DNA of 64,000 nt, from assembly GCF_963576675.1 (NCBI RefSeq), contig NC_088918.1:61831001-61895000 (forward strand). The letters are read 5' to 3'. The position numbers and the translations under genes were made by a program. This document shows, in pieces, positions 55,764 through 64,000 of the stretch (the stretch's first letter is position 1; each line of letters starts with the position of its first letter). This stretch comes from Euphorbia lathyris (lineage: Eukaryota > Streptophyta > Magnoliopsida > Malpighiales > Euphorbiaceae). The notes beneath the pieces are model-generated. The model was given only the letters and a program-made list of their open reading frames with translations. It was not told the DNA's origin and searched no databases.

Positions 55764-57099
55764 TGTTGGTCCCTTATAACGTGACAAGTTTAGTTCCAAG
55801 GGGGGGATAGGAACTATTTATAATTTTGTCCGTTTAGGCTGACTTCTTTTCTTAAGAAAAGGTTTACACAGTGGCGCTAAGTAATTCTAAGACACAAGCT
55901 TAGTCAACTTGTGACTAAGTCTGTTTCTTTCGTTGAGTCAGGAGATATCACTTAGAGTCTATTCCTGAACTCAGCTTCTTAGTGCACTCAACTCAGCGTG
56001 AGTTTGTTACTTAGTCAGTTTTATAGCAATAAATATATAAAGGAGTTTAAGGGTTAGAAATATGTTACTCAGCAGACATATCCTGGTTCGGCCTTTCCAC
56101 CTACGTCCAGTCCCCGGAACTCGTCCGAGCTTTTTGAATTCTCTACTGAGCTCTTTAAAGGTAGAGCACAAAACCTTTTACAATAGAAGCTGAGTATACA
56201 AGAGTACCTTCCTCTATACCTCTACTCACTCCTATATCTACCACTGAGTACTATAACCGAGTACTCAGCCTCTCATTTCTATTCTTCTAGAAATGATAAA
56301 GTGTTTGTCCTAAACAACAATTGCTAAGACACTTTAGATGATTGAAAATCACTCTAGACTTTTACACAATAATTTGGAAATTGGTGTAAGGTTTTTGATT
56401 TGCTTTTCTCACAGAACTTCAAGTATGAATTTGTACAGCGTTTCGGCTAATTGAAGATCTGCATGGAATGAAGCAAATGAAAGGCCTATTTATAGTGACA
56501 CTTGAGGCACCGGTAATTTCGAATTTCGAAATAACCGTTGGAGGGAAACGGCTTCCTGTCATTGTCACTCAGTACGCGCTTAGTGTCGTTGGCCAATGAG
56601 ATTCTTGCATCTTCTGTCCACGGCAGTGCTCGGCAGCTTTTCGTCTGGTAAACAGAATGTTTCGACATTTTTGGCAAAGTCTTCCAGACAGCTTCCTGTG
56701 CCTTCTGAACTTTACCCAAAGTAGAAATACTTTGTCTAGAAGTTGGTTCTTTATCTTCCGCTATCTTGTACTTCTTGTCGACACACTCAGCAGCTTCATC
56801 TTGAAGCAATTGAGAGAAGGCTACTCGATCCTTCTTCATACTGAGCTTGTGCTTTGTACAAAACGATCGCGTTTTGTATCTTGGGCCGTGATGTCTTGAT
56901 ATGTTGACTTGGGCTTGACTTCCACTTATGGGCTTTTGGACTTTTAATCTTAATGTCTTATAAACCAATAAACTCAACATTGAACAAACACATTAGTGTA
57001 AATAAATCAAAGCATTTAAATTTAATGTGTTAGAATATTTTTTATCAATTACATAAATAATTTTGTCAAATCAAAATCATGTGGAAAGGTGTTTCAACA
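55764..57099 (-). repeat. Sirevirus 3' LTR (1336 bp)
   Basis: Bounded by TG...CA, with a polypurine tract on the inner side and LINE-D sequence on the outer side. It cannot be compared with its partner, which is outside the window. Confidence 0.8.
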
Positions 57100-57206
57100 A
57101 ACTCCCCCATTTTGATGTTGGCAAAAATATTCAGTTGAAGAACTCATTGTTGAGCTCCCCCATGATAGTTGAGCCACTGACTTAGTTTTACTCAGTATAC
57201 TCCCCC
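57100..57206 (-). promoter_or_regulatory. Repeated polypurine-tract motifs
   Basis: Sense GGGGGAG words lie at 57108-57100 (adjacent to the LTR), 57161-57154 and 57206-57199, the last two in similar sequence contexts ('gttgagccactgacttag' follows each on +). Multiple PPT-like motifs before the 3' LTR have been described as characteristic of Sireviruses. The one touching the LTR would prime plus-strand synthesis. Confidence 0.65.
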
Positions 57207-57643
57207 GTAAGGGTTGAGCCACTGACTTAGTTTTACTTTAAACATTTCAAGGTTTAATCAAGTAAGTCTAAGGTCAGTTTTCAGAAATAGGTCAGCTTAT
57301 AAATCATATTCTTTTTAACTCAGATTATGCGGAAGGTTTAGATATCAGAGAGCATTGAGTATTTCTTTGTTCAATGTGTTTTAAGAAGACATGTAAAAGA
57401 GGTTAACTTATAGATCAACACAGCATACAATCATAAAGCAATGTAGACAAATAACACAGTTGATTTAGTGAAGATGCGTTTAACTATTCAATACAAAACA
57501 TAAGTAAGCATCACATAAGATTGGTTAATTTTAAAAGGATAGATGCATGAATAGTTTTGTATTCAGGTGGTCGGCACAACAAAAATACATAAGGGAAAGA
57601 CTACAAGTTTTAACAAAATGAAATCTAGTCAATCCTAGTCAAG

Positions 57644-60600
57644 CTATTTCTTCTTGTAGTTGAGTTGGGCTTCATGCTCTTTAGCTTTACCCTTTCCCTT
57701 TTGTTTTTGCTGACTACCTGAAGCTTCCTCTGAATGATGAGTTCGTTGAGCTTGGTCTTTCTCCCCCTTTTTGCCACCATCGGTAGGAGGAGGAATGAAG
57801 GTGTCTTCAATGGCAGCTTGAGTTAGGCGTTTAGAGAATGCCTTTAGTTTTTGTGTGCTTGTATTTATGCCGTCGAAAATTGGAACACCATCATCTAGAA
57901 TAGGACTTGGAATACTGATAGCTGCAGCACTCAGCATACTTAGAACATATGATTGAGACTTTCCAACCCAGTGTATGCTGTCAGTGAGCATTGTAAAAGC
58001 TTGATGAAACATCTTTAGCAAATACGAATCAAAATACTGACGCTGAGCATTGGTGTGTCGCACGTGGTTGAAAGTAACTCAAGAGTACTTCAGTATTTCG
58101 TTTGTTTTGAGCTGGTCAGTTTCCATCTCTTCCTTGGTTAAGTTTAGCAGACGCACAACCTCACTAATTTGCTCGATGGAGCATTGGGAGGAGGAAGAGA
58201 GTTGGTGATTGGTTTTCTCCTGCTCAGTGTGAAGCTGGTTGAAGAGTTGATGAACTTCGGCAGAAGTTGCATACATTGTGTTTGCAGCTGACAATTGATG
58301 AAGTTGACCATGTAGAGAGTTCATATGATTTACCATGGTCAGCTGGAGTTCGGCCAGCTTCGTTATAGAGTCCTGCCTGGGCTATTGAGATTGTAATGAA
58401 GTCATGACACTCAGAAGATCTTTCAGACCTTTGATCTCAGTAAGAAGCTGAGTGACAGACGAAAGCTGAGTGGGCTCAACATTAATAGACCCAGCGGCAT
58501 CGGCGTTTGTTTGATGAAGGTCCTGGAGAAGGGCTTGAGCTGAGTCAATGATTCTTCGACCAGACTCAGAGGCGGTAAGATAGCTGAAGGATTCATCATT
58601 ATTTGGCCCAGATGCCAGAAGAGGAGTAGAACCGAATGAAGGCGGTGTTTGGTTCTGCTCAATATTGGAAGTGCCAGCATGATCAGCGCCTGGTCTTGAA
58701 TTCACATTTCCAGTTGACACTGACTGGATTGTATTCTGCACTTGAATTTGTGGAAGAGGATGATCGGCAAAATGTGTTACTTGCTCAGAGTCAGGCTGAA
58801 GCTGACTAGATGTTGGAGGTTGAGGAAGTTCAGTGTTCACCTGAGCAGGTATTTCCTTAGAATGCTCAACATAATGAGGAGCAGGAACTTCGAGCACTTG
58901 CTCGGGATCTTCTTGGTTCAAGGAAGCAGATAAGTCGGCATGTTCCTTAGGCTGAGAAACAGAGGCTTGCTTTTCCTGTTGCTTTGGTTGAGACTCAGGA
59001 GGATTAGAGAAGAACTTAAGGTGTACTTCTGTTAGGTCAGTGATCTCATCCCTCAGAGGTGAGTCACCCATGAGGTCAATGACGGGGGCTCGATATGCCT
59101 TCTTCTTAAGTCTTCTTAGTCTCTTCAGCTTTGGAGGAGTAGGGTCAGCAGGAATGGACTCAATAGAGTCAGTAGGTGAAGTTTCCCTTTGAACAGCGGG
59201 ATGATTTGCCGTTGGCTCATCGTCTTCTTCGTCAACCAGCTCAGTGTTGGTTGGTTCATATTGCTCATCATCAGCTGTCTCCTCAGTGTCAACCTGACCA
59301 CCCAGTTCTTCTTCTTCTTCAAACTGACCACCCAATTGGTCTTGTTCTTCCTCTTCTTCAAACTGACCACCCAATTGGTCTTGTTCTTCCTCTTCTGCTG
59401 ACTGTTGTTCAGTGTCAATATCTTGACTTTGTACATAATGTGAGTTAGGAGGAATGACGACGTCAGTTGGAAGGGCATCGATAGGACTCAATTCCGAAGA
59501 GATCTTCTTCCTCTTTCTTAATGGTTGCTCATCAATACCCTCTCTTTCTTCTACCTCAGGCTCAGCTTGCCTTAGTCTTTTCTCAGCTGACCTAGGTCCA
59601 TCCTGACCTTGTTGAGGTTGAGGCTTAGTTCCTCTAGATACAAATTTAAGCTTCTTTGGTGCAGAGACAACTTCTTTAGAGGTTCTTTGAACAGCTTTCC
59701 TCTTTCTTTCCGTCCTTCCCTTTCGAGTCACCAGCCCCTCAGTTTCCTGGACAGCGGCCCCTTTCCCTTTCTTGGGCACAATAGGTTGATCATAGAATAG
59801 ACCAAACAGTGCCGCTGCAGTGATTTCTGTTCCTATTGCATGGATTTCCTCAACTAAGCTCACCCTGTGATCCTTAAGGATTTTGGTGATGATGGAGCCA
59901 GCCTAAGGGTTCCGGTACTTCTTTGAAATCCACCGATTATGAAGACAGGCATGTTTATCGACGTATAGGTCAGCATGTGCCAGATAAATCACTGCTTGAA
60001 GTTTGTCGCTGAGTTGGTGCAGTTGATTTTGGGGAAGATGAAGTTGGTCAGTATGTAGTGGGCCATCTTCTGATTACGACCCATGAAGGTACTTGAGATT
60101 TCCCCTACATGACCAGGAGGTTTGCAGAATCCAACGACGTAGTTGGTTTTATCTTGGTCACCAGATTTACGAAGTATTGCTCCTTCGTTTTTCAGCTTGA
60201 GTAGCGAAGCCAGGTAAACAGGGTTGATGAAGATGTCCTTCCCTTTAACCTTGGTAACCATGTAGTCCCGGTCATCATCCGCGACTTTTAGGTTAGCGTA
60301 GAACTTTTTAACTAACTCTCGGTAGGTTTCTTCATGAATAGAGAACAGCTCGGTCCAGCCGTTGTTCTTTATCCAGTCGCAAAAGGGTTGCTCAGCTTCC
60401 ACAAAACCCCGTGAGAACCATCTGGAATGGTCTACCTTATACCCCCTCACACTCTCGTAAACTTGAGTGTAGGTGCGTTCCATAGGCTTCTTTGCCTTAT
60501 CCTTCTGTTGCTTTCCTTTTAAGGAGGCAGTTTGGTCAGCTTTGGTTTGCTTGCTCGGCGTAGTGACCTTAGAGTGGTCACGCTGGGCAGGAGATGAAGG

Positions 60601-60750
60601 ATTTTCATCGGAGCGATTAACGGCACCGGAGACATTCTGAGAATCTTTCATCATGATTCTTAGAGAAGTTTGAGAAGTTTGGGAGATTTTAAGGAGAATA
60701 TGAGAATACCAGAAATTTCTAAGCGTAAAGAGATAAAAGTGGGAAATCAT
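57644..60750 (-). pseudogene. Sirevirus envelope-like / third ORF, broken
   Basis: The first frame (60750-59989) has a lysine/glutamine-rich start and then a domain resembling the 'putative plant transposon protein' family found in Sirevirus third ORFs (words SRWFSRGFVEAEQPFCDW, FYANLK, VKGKDIFINP). A frameshift near 60000 moves to a second frame. That frame runs, with stops near 59905, 58382 and 58079, to 57644. The second part is very acidic and proline/glutamine-rich, has an 'EEEEQDQLGGQF' duplication and ends in predicted coiled-coil-like segments. No signal peptide or clear membrane segment was seen. Its role in the family is unproven, and this copy is inactive. Confidence 0.72.
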
Positions 60751-61126
60751 CCACTATTTATAGAGGTGTCGAATTGATTCTACGCGTTGAGGTGGCCGTT
60801 TGACCTCGAGATACTCAATCGACAAATATTCTGGCATTTATGACACATTCGACGCGTGTATTTTCTAATTATTGCGCTTACGTCTTCCTAGGTGGCTATT
60901 TAATTCGCGTGTTTTGCATTAAGTTTTGCAACGGATGTTTACTCAGTGTTAAGAATTCCAAACGTTTAAGTGTTGCGCAAGGGATAATTCGTGTGTTTAA
61001 TCACTCAGTTTAAGATAAACACTCAGCATGTATATTTACTCAGCATGTGATAGTTATTGATTCAGCACAAATCATTCAGCATGGTAATTCACTCAGCATG
61101 CATATATCACATATTATACTTGGAAT

Positions 61127-64000
61127 TTATTGAAGAGGATTAAACATACCAATGGCTTCTCTAAGTATGTTGAATTGCTCACGAGCCAGTGGCTTTGTGA
61201 AGATATCAGCAAGCTGCTCATCCGTTGGAACATAGGTTAGCTTGATCTCTTTCTTGAGTACATGATCTCTGATGAAGTGGTGTCTTATGCTGACATGCTT
61301 CATCCTACTATGCTGGATTGGGTTCTTTGATAAGTCAATGGCACTCTTGTTGTCACATTTGACTTCAATTGTTTTAGTCTGAACGCCATAATCTTCAAGC
61401 TGTTGCTTAATCCATAGGACTTGAGCAACACAGCTTCCAGCAGCAATGTACTCAGCTTCAGTGGTTGACAGGGCTACTGGCACCTGCTTCTTGCTGAACC
61501 AAGACATAAGACAGCTTCCAAGGAAGTGGCATCCTCCCGAGGTGCTTTTTCGTTCAAGCTTGTCTCGTCCGTAGTCAGCGTCAGTGTATCCAATGAGTGT
61601 GAAATCATGAGTATTGGGATACCACAAACCTGCATTCACTGAGCCTTGCAAATATCTAAGGATTCTTTTTACAGCTATGTAATGGGATTCCTTAGGGTTA
61701 GATTGATATCTAGCACAATAACATACTGAGAACTGAATGTCCGGCCTACTAGCAGTCAAGTAAAGTAGAGAACCAATCATACCTCGGTACAATCTGCTGT
61801 CTACTGACTTACCCCTTTCGTCAGCGCAGAGGACAATGTCAGTGCCCATTGGGGTAGATATTGACTTGCAATTCTCAAGTTTATACTTCTTCAATATCTC
61901 CTTAGCATACTTAGTTTGACTGATGAAGATGCCATTTTTCCCTTGTTTGATTTGAAGTCCAAAGAAGAAGGTAAGTTCTCCCATCATTGACATTTCAAAC
62001 TTAGTCTGCATCTGCTTACTAAATTCCTTGCACATTGACTCGTTAGTGGCACCAAAAATAATGTCATCAAAATATATCTGAGCCAATAGGGTATCTTTAC
62101 CCTTTCTCTTAATGAATAAGGTTGTATCAGATTTACCTCTGACATAATTTCTAGTCAGTAGGAAACTGGCCAGCCTCTCATACCAAGCACGTGGTGCTTG
62201 CTTGAGACCATACAGAGCCTTTTTGAGTTTATAAACGTGGTTTAGGAACTTGGGATCCTCAAACCCTGGAGGCTGATTAACATAGACTTCCTCGTTTATA
62301 ACTCCATTAAGGAATGCACTCTTAACATCCATTTGAAACAATTTGAAGTTCATATAACTTGCATAAGCACATAAAATTCTTATAGCCTCTAGCCTTGCCA
62401 CTGGGGCGAAGGTCTCATCGTAGTCAATACCTTCTTGCTGACTGTAGCCCTGAGCTACAAGTCTTGCTTTGTTTCTGACCACGTTCCCTTGTTCATCCAT
62501 CTTTTTGCGAAAGACCCATCTTGTTCCTATGGTCTTCTGGCTTTTTGGTTTTGGCACTAAGTCCCATACTTCATTTCTCTTGAACTGATCAAGTTCTTCT
62601 TGCATTGCATTCATCCAGAACTCATCATACTCAGCCTCAGCGAAGTTCTTTGGTTCCTGAATTGAGACGAATGCTACGTTGCTGAGGTATCTCCTGAGTT
62701 GATTCCTTGTCATCAGGGTATTCTCAGCGGCATCAAGAATGGCACTCTCTGAGTGTCTTCTTGGTATTCTGATCTCTTTTGGTAGATTGATGTCTTGTGC
62801 TGATTGTGTTTCAACAATCTCTGCAGGTGTAGATTGGTCAGTGAAAACAATTTGAGTTTCGCTTTTACCTTTGGTCAGCCCTTGAGGTAATGACTCAACG
62901 GCTGTTTCTTGGTCAGCGGGAGCTGAGTGGGGATCATCCTCAGTCAGCTGCATGTCTCTTCCTGCAGGGTTAGTTTCATCGAACTCAATGTGTACTGACT
63001 CTTCTAAGACCTGAGTTCGTTTATTAAAAACTCTGTATGCTTTTCTGTTTGTTGAGTAGCCTAAAAAGATAGCTTCATCAGCTTTTGAGTCAAACTTAGC
63101 TAGGCTGTCTTTGGTATTTAAGATAAAACATTTACAACCGAAGGCACGAAAGTATCCAATGTTGGGCTTTCGTCCTTTCCAAAGTTCGTAGGGGGTCTTC
63201 TTTAATATAGGTCTAACTAGAGCCCTATTAAGTATGTAGCACGCTGTGTTGACAGCTTCTCCCCAAAAGTACTTTGGAATCCTATGCTCACTCAGCATTG
63301 TCCTGGCTATTTCAACCAGGGTTCTGTTTTTCCTTTCAACAACCCCATTTTGTTGAGGCGTTCTAGGAGCAGAAAAATTATGGTCAATGCCATTGGCTTC
63401 ACAGAATTCAACAAACTGTTGGTTCTTGAATTCTCCACCATTATCACTTCGGATGTGAGCTAACTTAAGGTCTTTATCATTTTCAAGTTTTCTTACTAAA
63501 GTTGAAAATGTCTCAAAGGTTTCATCCTTGCTACTCAGCAAGATGATCCAAGTGTACCGAGAAAAGTCATCTATAATGACCAAGGAAAATCTTCTACCAC
63601 CCAAGCTCAGCGGCTGGACTGGACCGAAGAGATCCAAGTGTAGTAACTCTAATGGACACTTAGTTGAGACAATGTTTTTACTATGAAAAGATTGTTTGGT
63701 TTGTTTTCCAGCTTGACAAGCGTGGCATAGTTGATCTTTTTCAAACTTAAGTTCTGGCAGTCCCTCAACTAATTTCTTTCTTGCTAATTTGGCCAGGAGG
63801 TCCATGCTTACATGACCAAGTCTCCTGTGCCATAGCCAGGAATTTTCTTCCTTTGACACTAAGCATACAGTTTTTGAAAACTTCTTTTCTAAGTTCAGCA
63901 TAAATTCATTATCAATACGAGGGGCAGTTAAAATTAACTCATTTGTTTTACCCTCGAATATTTTACATCCAGTGTCATCAAATATAACTTTTCTCCCATT
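61127..64000 (-). CDS. Sirevirus pol (pre-integrase, integrase, RT, RNase H), partial at window edge
   Basis: The frame is open without a stop from the right edge to a TAA at 61127, more than 950 codons. Domains in sense order: pre-integrase zinc region ([18 protein letters not shown]); integrase with [14 protein letters not shown] and the catalytic glutamate in [13 protein letters not shown]; a variable acidic linker; RT with [22 protein letters not shown] and a YFDDIIFG motif in place of the usual YVDD; RNase H with [16 protein letters not shown] and CDNKSAI. The final residues are MFNPLQ. Protease and gag should lie just beyond the window. The long open frame argues for a fairly young insertion, although the adjacent envelope-like ORF is broken. 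Confidence 0.92.
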   Translation of the reverse strand, partial: NGRKVIFDDTGCKIFEGKTNELILTAPRIDNEFMLNLEKKFSKTVCLVSKEENSWLWHRRLGHVSMDLLAKLARKKLVEGLPELKFEKDQLCHACQAGKQTKQSFHSKNIVSTKCPLELLHLDLFGPVQPLSLGGRRFSLVIIDDFSRYTWIILLSSKDETFETFSTLVRKLENDKDLKLAHIRSDNGGEFKNQQFVEFCEANGIDHNFSAPRTPQQNGVVERKNRTLVEIARTMLSEHRIPKYFWGEAVNTACYILNRALVRPILKKTPYELWKGRKPNIGYFRAFGCKCFILNTKDSLAKFDSKADEAIFLGYSTNRKAYRVFNKRTQVLEESVHIEFDETNPAGRDMQLTEDDPHSAPADQETAVESLPQGLTKGKSETQIVFTDQSTPAEIVETQSAQDINLPKEIRIPRRHSESAILDAAENTLMTRNQLRRYLSNVAFVSIQEPKNFAEAEYDEFWMNAMQEELDQFKRNEVWDLVPKPKSQKTIGTRWVFRKKMDEQGNVVRNKARLVAQGYSQQEGIDYDETFAPVARLEAIRILCAYASYMNFKLFQMDVKSAFLNGVINEEVYVNQPPGFEDPKFLNHVYKLKKALYGLKQAPRAWYERLASFLLTRNYVRGKSDTTLFIKRKGKDTLLAQIYFDDIIFGATNESMCKEFSKQMQTKFEMSMMGELTFFFGLQIKQGKNGIFISQTKYAKEILKKYKLENCKSISTPMGTDIVLCADERGKSVDSRLYRGMIGSLLYLTASRPDIQFSVCYCARYQSNPKESHYIAVKRILRYLQGSVNAGLWYPNTHDFTLIGYTDADYGRDKLERKSTSGGCHFLGSCLMSWFSKKQVPVALSTTEAEYIAAGSCVAQVLWIKQQLEDYGVQTKTIEVKCDNKSAIDLSKNPIQHSRMKHVSIRHHFIRDHVLKKEIKLTYVPTDEQLADIFTKPLAREQFNILREAIGMFNPLQ

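Larger units (their letters stand above)
55764..64000 (-). mobile_element. Sirevirus-type Ty1/copia element (partial, continues past the right edge)
   Basis: The 3' LTR (55764-57099) begins TGTTGAAACACC and ends GGGACCAACA in sense. Its polypurine tract AAAATGGGGGAGTT lies at 57113-57100. Upstream in sense are an envelope-like region (60750-57644) and a pol frame (from beyond 64000 to 61127). An extra ORF between pol and the 3' LTR is the hallmark of the Sirevirus/SIRE1 group. The 5' LTR, gag and the second copy of the target duplication (TATAA expected) lie outside. Confidence 0.88.

Overview
The window is nuclear DNA of a flowering plant, probably a eudicot. The evidence is AT-rich intergenic DNA, two genes with short GT-AG introns whose products match plant families (CYCD7-type D-cyclin and GID4/VID24), and a dense load of plant retrotransposons and small DNA transposons. 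I cannot name the species. No tRNA, rRNA, CRISPR, prokaryotic or organellar feature was seen.

Layout. 0.66-0.96 kb: a small Mutator-type MITE. 1.2-6.7 kb: a nearly full-length but broken LINE (LINE-A). 8-10.2 kb: a decayed Ty3/gypsy gag-protease on the minus strand, split by a Tourist-type MITE. 11.3-12.8 kb: a SINE with clear target duplications, a terminal-inverted-repeat element and a short TRIM-like LTR remnant. 13.1-15.9 kb: a MITE interrupted by a 5'-truncated LINE (LINE-B), followed by a second, uninterrupted copy of the same MITE. 16.0-16.6 kb: a hAT-type MITE. 16.9-18.4 kb (minus): an intact-looking six-exon CYCD7-like cyclin gene. 19.5-20.7 kb: a TIR element holding a small Helitron. 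21.4-22.1 kb: a second hAT-type MITE. 22.5-24.2 kb (minus): an intact-looking seven-exon GID4 gene, the substrate receptor of the GID/CTLH ubiquitin ligase. 24.9-29.2 kb: a probable Helitron that contains a 1.1-kb TIR element built around 33-bp palindromic repeats and a 209-bp hairpin.

29.3-51.45 kb is a three-layer nest, each layer dated by its own target duplication. LINE-C (+) is split by a Ty1/copia element (-, duplication CTCAT). That element is split inside its integrase by an Ogre/Tat-like Ty3 element (-, duplication ACCGC) that carries a gag-like ORF but no recognisable pol, plus two minisatellites. 52.5-55.8 kb is LINE-D (-). It is split by the 3' LTR of a Sirevirus-type copia element with a broken envelope-like ORF and an open pol frame that runs off the right edge.

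Only the cyclin and GID4 look like functional host genes. Nothing suggests that they share a pathway beyond being neighbours on the same strand. I saw no new cellular system. The most unusual structure is the 33-bp palindromic-repeat element at 26.0-27.1 kb; next are the gag-only Ogre-like element with a PBS-like word inside its LTR and the GC-rich hairpin in the copia leader.
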